From positions 1 to 7,797 of the forward strand of contig JAJYOS010000285.1 in assembly GCA_021796055.1 (NCBI GenBank): a stretch of DNA of 7,797 nt, written 5' to 3'. Below, in pieces: positions 1 to 6,806 of this stretch. This DNA comes from Bacteroidota bacterium. Lineage in GTDB: Bacteria; Bacteroidota; Kryptoniia; Kryptoniales; JAKASW01. The notes beneath the pieces were generated by a model. That model did not search any database and was not told the origin of the DNA. It was given only the letters and a program-made list of their open reading frames with translations. A program made the position numbers and the translations under genes. Numbering within the stretch: the stretch's first letter is position 1; each line of letters starts with the position of its first letter.

Positions 1-538
1 GGTACTTGCTTTCTCTATTGCCCGGGAGTCTTACCGGCAGTCCGTAGATCGGAAGAAACAGCTGACGAGTTCGCTTGAAACAGTGATAGCGGAGTTGAAG
101 AAAGTCGGAGCCGGAACCGACCGGTTTAAACTTCTTTCGATGGCGAAGGCTGACTATGAAAAAGAAGAAGCGCTCCCTCCGTTCCGGGTTTTCGAGACCA
201 ATGATTATAAGATTTTTGTCGGTAAGGATTCGAAGAACAACGACGAGCTGACATTCGGATTTGCGAAACCCAATGACGTTTTCCTTCACGCGCGTGGAGT
301 GTCCGGATCTCACGTCATCGTCAGAAATTCATCAAGGGAATATCCTCAAAAGGCTGTCCTGGAGTTCGCTGCCAGGATAGCGGCGCACTACAGCAAGGCG
401 CGAACCAGCAGTATTGTCCCCGTTGCTTACACCATGAGAAAATTTGTCAAGAAGGTCAGAGGCCGGCCTGGAGCGGTCATTTTAGACCGGGAGGAGGTAA
501 TTTTCGTCAAACCGGGGATCCCTCAACCGTCACGGTAA
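1..538 (+). CDS. NFACT-family protein (RqcH/FbpA-like), C-terminal part only
   Basis: The reading frame is open from the left edge (first full codon at base 2) to TAA at 536-538, so the gene begins outside the window and about 178 codons are seen. The first 35 or so residues are charged and helical, fitting the end of the NFACT coiled-coil arm. The rest matches the NFACT-R (DUF814) RNA-binding domain: a VFLHARGVSGSHVIVR stretch, equivalent to the family's conserved H-A-x-x-x-x-G-S-H-V motif, and a C-terminal block with KKVRGRPGAVIL and EEVIFVKPG, the usual ending of the domain. Family knowledge: RqcH/NFACT proteins bind obstructed 50S subunits carrying peptidyl-tRNA and direct C-terminal alanine tailing in ribosome quality control; older Gram-positive names call them fibronectin-binding proteins. 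The catalytic NFACT-N half is outside the window, so a shorter NFACT-R-only protein cannot be excluded. A GTG at 83 lies inside the frame and is unlikely to be the true start. Confidence 0.88.
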   Translation, partial: VLAFSIARESYRQSVDRKKQLTSSLETVIAELKKVGAGTDRFKLLSMAKADYEKEEALPPFRVFETNDYKIFVGKDSKNNDELTFGFAKPNDVFLHARGVSGSHVIVRNSSREYPQKAVLEFAARIAAHYSKARTSSIVPVAYTMRKFVKKVRGRPGAVILDREEVIFVKPGIPQPSR

Positions 539-570
539 TATTTCCAGTCGGACTGTAATCTTTACTTCAT

Positions 571-591
571 GGGAATGGGGTCCCCGTTTCC
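571..591 (+). other. Short inverted repeat in the 173-base gap after the NFACT gene
   Basis: A 9-bp stem with two G-U pairs and a 3-base loop can form here (GGG arm 577-579 with CCC 583-585, extended by GGAA/TTCC-type pairing). It lies 33 bases after the NFACT stop. It could be part of a terminator or a processing site, but there is no U-rich tract after it, so a rho-independent terminator is not supported. The rest of the 539-711 gap contains no ORF or convincing sigma-70 promoter pair that I can see; a TATAAC at 601-606 lacks a matching -35. Confidence 0.25.
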
Positions 592-698
592 TGCCTTGGT
601 TATAACTCGCTAACTGCCGTCCCAACGGTGGCTTATGGTGTTGTAAATTTCACCGCACGGGAATCAAATCTCGGCACGCTTTTGCATCTAAAGGCGTG

Positions 699-704
699 AA
701 GGGA
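699..704 (+). promoter_or_regulatory. Ribosome binding site of the receiver-like gene
   Basis: AAGGGA lies 7 bases before the ATG at 712, a normal Shine-Dalgarno spacing that supports this start. Confidence 0.6.
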
Positions 705-711
705 AACGAAT

Positions 712-1077
712 ATGTCATTGGTCTGCAGGACGCTGGTATTCATCAAAAACCCGGAAGCGCTGAAACTTGTGGCTGCGGCTTTACCGCATCCTAAGTACGA
801 GCTTGAATTCGTCAACAATGTTGAAGAGGCAACCGCGCACGTCGTCTCCAATCGAATGGATATGTTTATCGTCGATTCCATTTATGCGGATGATGACAGA
901 GTAGCCTCTTTGAGACATTATGTGCCGACCCTCTTTGTCGAACCTGATCATAAACAGGTCGCGCGGGGAGAGAGTGTTCTGTACGAGGAATCCCACAGAA
1001 TGAGAGACGCGGCTGAAAAGCTTCTTCGTAAGAATTACATCAACTGGATTATCGACGCGCTGGAATACTCAGGTTGA
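712..1077 (+). CDS. Stand-alone receiver-like (CheY-like, degenerate) protein, 121 aa
   Basis: The length and alternating strand/helix pattern fit a single response-regulator receiver domain without an output domain. The first strand is TLVFI (residues 8-11) and the third is MFIVDS (51-56), placing Asp55 where the phospho-acceptor normally sits; a later hydrophobic strand TLFVE (73-77) matches beta-4. However, the acidic pair normally found after strand 1 is replaced by Lys12-Asn13, and no clear Thr/Ser after strand 4 or invariant Lys after strand 5 is visible. It is therefore probably a pseudo-receiver, or a protein with unusual phosphorylation chemistry. ATG 712 is chosen for its good ribosome binding site. 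The gene ends 23 bases before the hybrid kinase gene on the same strand, so the two are probably co-transcribed and the protein may act as a partner or adaptor of that kinase (inference). The fold assignment rests on pattern only and could be wrong. Confidence 0.6.
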   Translation: MSLVCRTLVFIKNPEALKLVAAALPHPKYELEFVNNVEEATAHVVSNRMDMFIVDSIYADDDRVASLRHYVPTLFVEPDHKQVARGESVLYEESHRMRDAAEKLLRKNYINWIIDALEYSG

Positions 1078-1086
1078 CCTGAGTAT
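1065..1086 (+). repeat. Perfect 10-bp inverted repeat spanning the receiver stop codon
   Basis: The arms ATACTCAGGT (1065-1074) and ACCTGAGTAT (1077-1086) are exact reverse complements around a TG centre. As RNA this gives a 9-bp stem with a UUGA loop that carries the UGA stop of the receiver-like gene. The repeat ends one base before the GGGGAGG ribosome binding site of the kinase gene. No T tract follows, so it is not a normal terminator. It may control translational coupling or mRNA stability between the two genes, or be a palindromic protein-binding site. Confidence 0.75.
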
Positions 1087-1087
1087 C

Positions 1088-1094
1088 GGGGAGG
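1088..1094 (+). promoter_or_regulatory. Strong ribosome binding site of the hybrid kinase gene
   Basis: GGGGAGG sits 6 bases before ATG 1101 and directly after the inverted repeat, which settles the kinase start. Confidence 0.75.
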
Positions 1095-1100
1095 CAAATC

Positions 1101-3776
1101 ATGAGCGAAACATTGCTGATCGCCGCTGCGGCTTCTTTCTTCCTGCTTACGGTCGTTTACATCCTCCTCAGGAAGCAAACCAACCTCTCGATCGAGCTTG
1201 AATCTGCAAGGAGAGTAAACGCACTTGCGGGATTGAAGATATCAAGGAACCTGTCGATGGAGGAAGTTCTCAGGTCAATTCTCATGACTCTGGCGAGAGC
1301 GTACGGATCAAGTGAAGGCAAACTGAATTTTCACGGACTCGCACTCGGGGAACTTTGCGTTACCGAAGGTGACGAAAGCGAGCTGGAGCCGGGTGTTCTG
1401 CGAAAAATCGACGGGGTTCTCACCAGCATCGATAAAACCGGTAAGAAATTCGGGGAAACCGTTCTCAACAAAGACAGAATCGTCGCGTTCACTGTCGACG
1501 ACCGGGAGTTCTCATGCAGGGTGGAGCTGCGAACAACTACCGAGCCCGAACACGCGGAATATTCCTGCATGCAGGATTTGATCAGAGAAAAACTATCGCG
1601 GGTCTTGCTCGATAAGTCTGAACGTGCGATGAAGTCGGCTCTCAAGGATCTCGGGACGCCGTATGCTATCGTCGATCATCACGGCAGGATGGTGAGCGAC
1701 GAAAGCGGTTCGTTTGCCGAAATATCCCGGCGGATCGGTGAATCCGAAATGTGCGGGATGATTGACGACCTCCGTAGTTCGGACAAAGACCGCAAGGTGT
1801 GCGTATCCGCAAAAGGGGGCAGCAAAGTCGTAATAGTGAAAATGGACGGAGACTTGTTCGCGGTTTTCTCTCCCGCGGCTGACGAAGCGATGCCCCCTAC
1901 CGCTCAAGACGATACCGGGCCGTTGCTTCATGAAGCGCTGGAGGACCTGAACCTGGGAGTCGTCGTCATCGAGGCCGACGACAAAAGGCAAAACCAGGGC
2001 TACAAAATCTTGAGCATCAACAACGCCTTCTACAGGATTTTCGGTCTGGCGGGCAGCAATGCGCAATCGGACGAAGTAGCGGAGATTCTCTCTTCGGCTG
2101 TGAGGCGGGACGAGTTGAAGAAATCACCTGCGGACTCCGCGAGGCTGCCGGGAGAATTCTTCTACATGAGGCGGGACGGCCTGAAGGTGCGAGCGCGGCT
2201 GACGGTTATTAAGGGGTCGGGCGGTAATCGGGCCGTCGTATTTGAGCCGGTGGAAAGCTCGCAATTCCTGATGTCGACCTACCGTCGGCTCCTCGATGCA
2301 GCACGGCATTTGTTCTCGAGCGGAGACATCAGGCTCTATCTTAAAGAAGTCAGAGACGCGACCCGGTCAGACGGAGTCGCGCTTGCGAAAAGGGATTCAG
2401 AATCCGATCGACTTGAAATCAGGGAGAAGGTCGGTTTCATTATAAACGTTCCTCAACTCATGTATCAGGACCTCCTGAGCCGTGATATGGTCAATTCACA
2501 GGGATATCTCGTCGCCCCGATAAGGGATCACGAAGCGGTGAATGCCGCTATCATCGCGTTGAAACCAAACCAGGAGGCGATTGAAGCGATCCTGCTGGCC
2601 GCCAGGCTCCTCGAGGCATACAATATGGTTCAGGAAGAGATACGCAGCCTCCATTCCCAGGCCGCCAGGCTCATCTCGGAAGCCAAGCGGGCGGACGCAG
2701 CGAACAAATCCAAGTCGGAGTTCCTTGCAAACATGAGCCACGAAATACGCACGCCGCTCAATTCGATAATCGGCTTCGCCGATATTCTTAATTCCGACAC
2801 AGACGACCTGAGCAAGGCACTGATGAGCGAGTTCAGCGGGAATATCGCCACGGCAGGAAAACATTTGCTGAGCCTGATAAACGACATCCTTGATCTCACC
2901 AAAGTCGAAACCGGCAAGATGGAACTCGAGGTGCAGGAGTTTTCCATCAGGGAAGTTGTCGAGAGTGTGAGGCGGATTCTCCGGCCGCTCCTTGACATAA
3001 AGAGCATAAAGCTTGAAAGCCGGTTCGAAGAGGGCATCGACGTCTTCGTCGCGGATACGGTAAAATTCAAGCAGATTCTCTACAACCTTCTTAACAACGC
3101 GATCACTTACAGCCCCCAGAGAAGCGTGGTCAGGTTCGAGATGGCGAAGGCTGCAGACGGTATAGAGATGAGAGTGATTGACAGGGGCATCGGCATCAAG
3201 AAGGAGAACCTGGACAGGCTCTTTAAACCTTTCGTGCAGCTTGGCGAAGCTCATGTCGGAACCGGGCTCGGACTCGTGCTGACCAAGAAACTCGTGGAGC
3301 TTCACGGCGGCGCTATATGGGTCGACAGCGTGTACGGTAAGGGGACGACTGTCGTAGTCTATCTCCCCAACTACCCGGCATCTTCGGAAATGGAACGGGA
3401 ATTGGAAACGGAAATGCACGGCGAGAAGGTGTTCCTCGTAACCGACGATGACCAGCTATACAACCTGTTTACAACCGTCATGGAGGGCGTGGGATTTAAG
3501 ACTGCGAGGGTCAGTCCGCGATCGGTCGCGGACGCGAATATCGCCGGCGACGCTGATGCCGTCCTCGTAGTCGACGCGAATCCCGCCAACCTTACTGTAG
3601 AAGTCATATCGGCTTGCAGGGACGCTGTGAAGATACTTCTCCTGACGGAGCCCGAAGATATGACGAGGGTATCTGAGTTGTTCAAAGATTATGAAAGCAA
3701 AGTCGGTTTCATAGACAGGAGGAATTTTACCAAAAGTGAATTGCTCACAGAGCTGAGTACCGCCGGTCGTTATTGA
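1101..3776 (+). CDS. Hybrid sensor histidine kinase: TM, GAF/PAS-like sensors, HisKA, HATPase, receiver (891 aa)
   Basis: A membrane-anchored two-component kinase. Residues 4-23 form one hydrophobic segment with no N-terminal periplasmic loop, so sensing is probably cytoplasmic. Residues about 30-175 look GAF-like, 180-265 PAS-like, 275-385 a clearer PAS domain (GVVVIE, then NNAFYRIFG), and 390-513 another GAF-like block; these sensor assignments are from pattern only. A helical linker (about 510-540) leads into HisKA with the H-box SHEIRTP, phospho-acceptor His547. The HATPase domain follows (about 645-755): N-box NLLNNA with Asn665/Asn666, G1 box DRGIGI from Asp694, F box LFKPF, and G2 box GTGLGL at 720-725. 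The C-terminal receiver (about 775-888) has acidic Asp782-784, candidate phospho-acceptor Asp825 and Thr849, but Arg874 where the conserved Lys is expected. No DNA-binding output domain is present, so phosphate would pass to another protein, possibly the small receiver encoded upstream. Signal and targets are unknown. Confidence 0.93.
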   Translation: MSETLLIAAAASFFLLTVVYILLRKQTNLSIELESARRVNALAGLKISRNLSMEEVLRSILMTLARAYGSSEGKLNFHGLALGELCVTEGDESELEPGVLRKIDGVLTSIDKTGKKFGETVLNKDRIVAFTVDDREFSCRVELRTTTEPEHAEYSCMQDLIREKLSRVLLDKSERAMKSALKDLGTPYAIVDHHGRMVSDESGSFAEISRRIGESEMCGMIDDLRSSDKDRKVCVSAKGGSKVVIVKMDGDLFAVFSPAADEAMPPTAQDDTGPLLHEALEDLNLGVVVIEADDKRQNQGYKILSINNAFYRIFGLAGSNAQSDEVAEILSSAVRRDELKKSPADSARLPGEFFYMRRDGLKVRARLTVIKGSGGNRAVVFEPVESSQFLMSTYRRLLDAARHLFSSGDIRLYLKEVRDATRSDGVALAKRDSESDRLEIREKVGFIINVPQLMYQDLLSRDMVNSQGYLVAPIRDHEAVNAAIIALKPNQEAIEAILLAARLLEAYNMVQEEIRSLHSQAARLISEAKRADAANKSKSEFLANMSHEIRTPLNSIIGFADILNSDTDDLSKALMSEFSGNIATAGKHLLSLINDILDLTKVETGKMELEVQEFSIREVVESVRRILRPLLDIKSIKLESRFEEGIDVFVADTVKFKQILYNLLNNAITYSPQRSVVRFEMAKAADGIEMRVIDRGIGIKKENLDRLFKPFVQLGEAHVGTGLGLVLTKKLVELHGGAIWVDSVYGKGTTVVVYLPNYPASSEMERELETEMHGEKVFLVTDDDQLYNLFTTVMEGVGFKTARVSPRSVADANIAGDADAVLVVDANPANLTVEVISACRDAVKILLLTEPEDMTRVSELFKDYESKVGFIDRRNFTKSELLTELSTAGRY

Positions 3777-3835
3777 AGCCAGGCGGCGGCCATTGTATGG
3801 TTATGCCCCCTCGAGCTGGTGCTGCCCGTTTGTGC

Positions 3836-3862
3836 GCCGGGTGGTGCCGGCTCTATTTTTTT
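3836..3862 (+). terminator. Rho-independent terminator after the hybrid kinase gene
   Basis: GCCGG (3836-3840) and CCGGC (3847-3851) form a 5-bp GC stem with loop GTGGTG, followed by TCTATTTTTTT ending at 3862. It lies 59 bases after the kinase stop. The T run also encodes, on the other strand, the terminal Lys-Lys and stop of the convergent ATPase gene, so the terminator overlaps the end of that CDS. Read in the minus direction the hairpin has no U tract, so it should act on plus-strand transcripts only. Confidence 0.65.
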
Positions 3863-4647
3863 GTCATTTCCTCGACGATCTCTCCGGCATCGAAGCAAAC
3901 CTTGTTCAGTCCGGCAGCCGACGAGATCCTCGCACAAATTGGGTACCCGACAGCCGACCGTTTCATCAAATCCCGGCCGTCGTTCCGCGTAAACAGGTCG
4001 TCCCTCCTGCCGGAGAATTGTACTTCGCCGAGAGAGAGCATCAGCAAGTCGTCTGCATAAGGGAGAAGAAAATTCAGGTCGTGCGTTACTATGACGATGG
4101 TTTTGCCTCGATTTTTGAGAAGTGAAATGAGATTGCCGAGGAACTTCTTTTCGCGGATCGATAACCCGGCGGTCGGTTCATCCAGTGCAAGCACGGGCGT
4201 GTCCATGGCAGCCGACCCGGCGATCGCTACAAGCCTCCTCAATGCATAAGTGAGCGAGTACGGATTTGATTTGAGATGTTCGCCGAGGTGAAACGCTTCG
4301 ACGATCGGATCCAGCAGAGAACCGTCGGCACCGATGTTGTCAATTCCGAACCGGAGCTCCTTTTCGACGTCCTGCGCGAACAGCTGGTCGTCGGGATTCT
4401 GGAAGCTCAGCGCGCACAAACGGGCCAGCTCGCTGGTTTTCCTGTCTTTTGTGCTGGTATCTCCAAGATGCACCTCACCTCTGGACGGTTTGAGTATCCC
4501 GTTCATCAGCCTCAGGAATGTGCTCTTGCCCGAACCGTTCTGTCCGACGACAAGGACGGTCCTTCCCGAATTAAATTCGCAGGAGACGTTTTTCAACGCC
4601 TCTGTAGATCCATATGCGAAGAAAACATTTTCATATTTCACGCTCAT
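3853..4647 (-). CDS. ecfA: ECF transporter ATPase (EcfA/CbiO-type) with degenerate ABC signature, 264 aa
   Basis: An ABC ATPase that would pair with the neighbouring ATPase to power an energy-coupling factor importer at the inner face of the membrane. Visible motifs: Walker A GQNGSGKST (35-43), Q-loop region SFQNPDDQLF (Gln83; the FQNPDDQLF form is typical of EcfA/CbiO proteins), Walker B VLALDEP (152-158) with catalytic Glu157, and switch His189 in VTHD. The ABC signature is not canonical: where LSGGQ or LSYGE would stand the protein reads LTYAL (132-136), followed by a normal RRLVAIA helix, so the lesion is a substitution in frame and not a frameshift. The D-loop also reads GLS rather than GLD (161-163). 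Its ATG overlaps the stop of the preceding ATPase gene as ATGA, so the two are translationally coupled; AAGGGA upstream can serve as ribosome binding site. It is the last gene of the operon. EcfA family assignment is firm; activity of the signature is an open point. Confidence 0.93.
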   Translation of the reverse strand: MSVKYENVFFAYGSTEALKNVSCEFNSGRTVLVVGQNGSGKSTFLRLMNGILKPSRGEVHLGDTSTKDRKTSELARLCALSFQNPDDQLFAQDVEKELRFGIDNIGADGSLLDPIVEAFHLGEHLKSNPYSLTYALRRLVAIAGSAAMDTPVLALDEPTAGLSIREKKFLGNLISLLKNRGKTIVIVTHDLNFLLPYADDLLMLSLGEVQFSGRRDDLFTRNDGRDLMKRSAVGYPICARISSAAGLNKVCFDAGEIVEEMTKK

Positions 4648-5474
4648 ATCCGGTCCCTTAACCTCCTCATGGCCCTTCTATAATCAAGTTCATAGGCTGG
4701 CGACCGTATTTCTTCGCGGATAATGCCTCTTCTGGTTGCCTCGTCGACGCAGATCGCCCAGGCAGGCAAATCCAGATATTCCGATGTGGACCGGTTTATT
4801 GCCACATCCGGTCGGCCGTCAGCCGCGATCATACCGCCCGAAAGAACGACGAGCCGGTCGGCCACTTTCAGTGTCAGGTAAGGATCGTTCTCGGCTATCA
4901 GGAGGGCCATTTCTTTCTTGAGTTCCAATAACACATCCGCCAGGTATGCGGTCGTCTCAGGATCAAGCTGGCTCAACGGTTCGTCCAGAATGAGGAGCTC
5001 AGGCTTAACCGCAAGCGCAGCTGCGAGGACCACTTTCTGCTTTTCCCCGCCAGAAAGTTCCAGCGGGTTGCGCTGCGCCAGGTGTCCGATCCTGATCTTC
5101 TCAATGGCTTCTTCGACGCGCCGGCGTGTCTCCTCCCGGGGGAGGCCGAGGTTCTCACAAGGGAAGGCGATCTCTTCAAAGACCGAGGAGCGCAGGTAAG
5201 TTATCTGCGCGTAAAAATTTTGCAGGACCACTGCCATTCCTGATCCTGTTCCCTCACCCCTACTGCGTCTCAGGATTGTTCCTCCCTGTCTGGCGGCGGG
5301 ATATGTTTCAAGAAGTCCGGCCGCGGCAAGACAGAACGTCGACTTGCCGGAACCGCTCAGCCCGCTGACAACGAGGCTCTCGAGTTCGTTTATATCGAGA
5401 TTGAGGCCGCGAAGAGCCGGCGGTGAATCATCAGAATAGGAAAGCGAGAAATTCTTGAAAGAAATCAGAGCCAT
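4644..5474 (-). CDS. ecfA: ECF transporter ATPase (EcfA) with switch His replaced by Asn, 276 aa
   Basis: The second ABC ATPase of the transporter. Walker A GLSGSGKST (38-46), Q-loop Gln85 (VLQNFYAQI), canonical signature LSGGEKQK (140-147), Walker B LILDEP (161-166) with Glu165, and a normal D-loop QLD (169-171). At the switch (H-loop) position the sequence reads LLIAENDPYL, with Asn196 where a histidine is expected (normally T-H-D, or E-H in some relatives). The C-terminal 60 residues extend beyond the ATPase core and are Arg/Glu rich, ending in RRAMRRLRDRI. The start ATG lies inside the end of the ecfT frame (10-base overlap) with GAGG 8 bases upstream. With the 264-aa ATPase it should form a head-to-tail heterodimer bound to EcfT. 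The two proteins are clearly divergent and not a recent duplication. Confidence 0.93.
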   Translation of the reverse strand: MALISFKNFSLSYSDDSPPALRGLNLDINELESLVVSGLSGSGKSTFCLAAAGLLETYPAARQGGTILRRSRGEGTGSGMAVVLQNFYAQITYLRSSVFEEIAFPCENLGLPREETRRRVEEAIEKIRIGHLAQRNPLELSGGEKQKVVLAAALAVKPELLILDEPLSQLDPETTAYLADVLLELKKEMALLIAENDPYLTLKVADRLVVLSGGMIAADGRPDVAINRSTSEYLDLPAWAICVDEATRRGIIREEIRSPAYELDYRRAMRRLRDRI

Positions 5475-6226
5475 TTCGTGAGCCTCAGCACCCAGAAGCA
5501 GATTGCTGCCGCAAGGATAATTCTGCCTTCCAGCAGGCCTCGGCGGTTCACTTCAATTTGCACGATAGGGACAGGTGCGTTCAATCTCGAGTATTTCCTC
5601 TCCGAGAAGCCGGCGGCCCGCAGTGCAGTGCCGCGATCAAGGCTCTCGGCGATGTAGGAATATGACAGCGGAACCAGCATAGGAAGAAGATATCGCGCGC
5701 GCGTAAAAATATTCCTGGTGGTGTCCAGGCCGCGGGCCGACTGCGCCGTGTAGATCTTCTGTAGTTTGTCGCGCATAAGATGGACCATCGCAACGGAGAG
5801 AAGGTAAATATATACGAACCGCCTGTCGGCGCCTTTTGCGACAAGATATTCCGCCATCGTTTCTGATCTAACGCGTGAGAAGTAATAGCTGATTGCGATT
5901 ACAATAAGAGTCAGCCTGACGGCTACCGCCGATGCGAAGACGAGTCCCTGGTCCTTGAATTTCAGCGGTCCAACCGCGAACGCGATGGAGCCGGTAAAAA
6001 ACAGTCCGTTGATTAAGAACCCGATGAGTATGAGTGGGAGAACGAACTTCAGAAATCCGCGGTAGATTCTCTTCCTGTTCGTAGAGAAAACCGTGACCGC
6101 AACAAGGACCGCAAGTATTACGATCTGCCATTCGAGCTTGAAGGCGAAGGCGGTGAATATGACGGTTAGAGTGATGTAATGATCCAGCGGATTGTATTTC
6201 CTCCGCAGGATCTCAGGCGTTGGCAT
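5465..6226 (-). CDS. ecfT: ECF transporter transmembrane coupling protein EcfT, 253 aa
   Basis: The scaffold membrane protein that links the two ATPases to the substrate-binding S component. The chain is strongly hydrophobic with segments at about 18-48, 60-80, 96-115, 138-150, 180-192 and a final one at 234-248. The long cytoplasmic coupling region is recognisable: AQSARGLD carries the first Ala-Arg-Gly motif (Ala164-Arg165-Gly166), and a second coupling helix follows at ALRAAGFSERKY. The second motif normally also reads Ala-Arg-Gly but is Ala204-Ala205-Gly206 here. Family knowledge: the two ARG-type motifs insert into grooves of the EcfA subunits and transmit ATP-driven movement. Start ATG 6226 overlaps the S-component stop by 14 bases; no strong ribosome binding site is visible, so translation probably depends on coupling. 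Its place between an S component and two ATPases makes the identification secure. Confidence 0.92.
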   Translation of the reverse strand: MPTPEILRRKYNPLDHYITLTVIFTAFAFKLEWQIVILAVLVAVTVFSTNRKRIYRGFLKFVLPLILIGFLINGLFFTGSIAFAVGPLKFKDQGLVFASAVAVRLTLIVIAISYYFSRVRSETMAEYLVAKGADRRFVYIYLLSVAMVHLMRDKLQKIYTAQSARGLDTTRNIFTRARYLLPMLVPLSYSYIAESLDRGTALRAAGFSERKYSRLNAPVPIVQIEVNRRGLLEGRIILAAAICFWVLRLTKWL

Positions 6227-6806
6227 ATCCGGGTAGGCGGAGCAGTATGGATTTCGGAATTCTGGTGAGCAGGAAATAGACGATGAGGTAACTGACGGCT
6301 TTGTCTACCGGATCCGCGGCGAGTCCCTGGAGGAAGGCGCTCTGCACTATCGATTTTCCGATTGCCCTGAAATAGAGTACCAGGAAATCGGTTCCTCCCA
6401 TGGTTACGCCGCCGAACATGAAGGCTGCGATCGGCGCGGAGGCGACTGCGGCGAGAACTCCCTGCACGAGCCCCGCGGGGATTGCGGCGTACCACTTTCT
6501 GAAGACTCCGATCTTCGCCACGAGCCCGCTGAACGCTCCGATGACCAGCGTGACCGGGATGAAGAAAATGAATGCGTAGTTGAAGAAGAAACCGAGTGTC
6601 AGGTTCGCAAATGCACCTGTCAGCATGCCCGCTACGGGGCCGACGACGCATGCGATCAAGATCGTCCCGATAGAGTCGAGATAAAGCGGAAGCTTTATCA
6701 GCTGGACGGCCTGTCCTACGACGATATTCAGTGCGGCCCCGAACGCTATCAGCGGAATCGTCGTGGCATTCACTTCTCTTTCGAAGCGTGAGACGGCTTC
6801 AGCCAT
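6213..6806 (-). CDS. ECF transporter S component (substrate-specific membrane protein), 197 aa, specificity unknown
   Basis: A small integral membrane protein with about six hydrophobic segments (roughly 16-34, 45-68, 72-97, 106-130, 140-160 weak, 165-183), the usual size and layout of ECF S components. Landmarks include KLPLYLDSIGTI (38-49), a GPVAGMLTG turn (56-64) typical of S-component helix 2-3 regions, FGGVTMGGTD (131-140) and DPVDKAVSYLI (165-175). It binds the solute and is toppled in the membrane by EcfT with the two ATPases. I cannot assign it to a named specificity group (BioY, RibU, ThiT and similar) from sequence memory. ATG 6806 lies within the end of the upstream IF-2B-like gene (8-base overlap, ATGGCTGA), so it is probably made in step with that protein. 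The identification as S component rests on topology plus position directly before ecfT and two ecfA genes. Confidence 0.85.
   Translation of the reverse strand: MAEAVSRFEREVNATTIPLIAFGAALNIVVGQAVQLIKLPLYLDSIGTILIACVVGPVAGMLTGAFANLTLGFFFNYAFIFFIPVTLVIGAFSGLVAKIGVFRKWYAAIPAGLVQGVLAAVASAPIAAFMFGGVTMGGTDFLVLYFRAIGKSIVQSAFLQGLAADPVDKAVSYLIVYFLLTRIPKSILLRLPGYANA

Noticed and set aside
571..591. A rho-independent terminator for the NFACT gene
   Set aside because: The stem contains two wobble pairs and is not followed by a T tract; listed only as a weak inverted repeat.
1593..2066. A 157-codon minus-strand frame antisense to the PAS/GAF region
   Set aside because: No family resemblance and no ribosome binding site I could defend; the sense frame is clearly coding.
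2496..3419. A 307-codon open frame on the minus strand inside the kinase gene
   Set aside because: It is antisense to the HisKA/HATPase region, whose plus-strand frame has every kinase motif in order. The antisense product is rich in His, Phe and Arg with no recognisable domain.
3773..4125. Two plus-strand open frames following the kinase gene
   Set aside because: They overlap the convergent ATPase gene in antisense, cross the predicted terminator and show no domain features.
4240..4254. A frameshift as the cause of the missing ABC signature
   Set aside because: The frame on both sides is intact (NPYS before, RRLVAIA after) with the normal spacing to Walker B, so it is substitution within an unbroken gene.
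4276..5368. Several plus-strand open frames opposite the two ATPase genes
   Set aside because: The minus-strand frames hold Walker A, signature or near-signature and Walker B motifs; the plus-strand products look like random antisense translation.
6166..6651. A 161-codon minus-strand frame overlapping the S component
   Set aside because: It is an Arg/His-rich out-of-frame shadow of the hydrophobic S-component frame.
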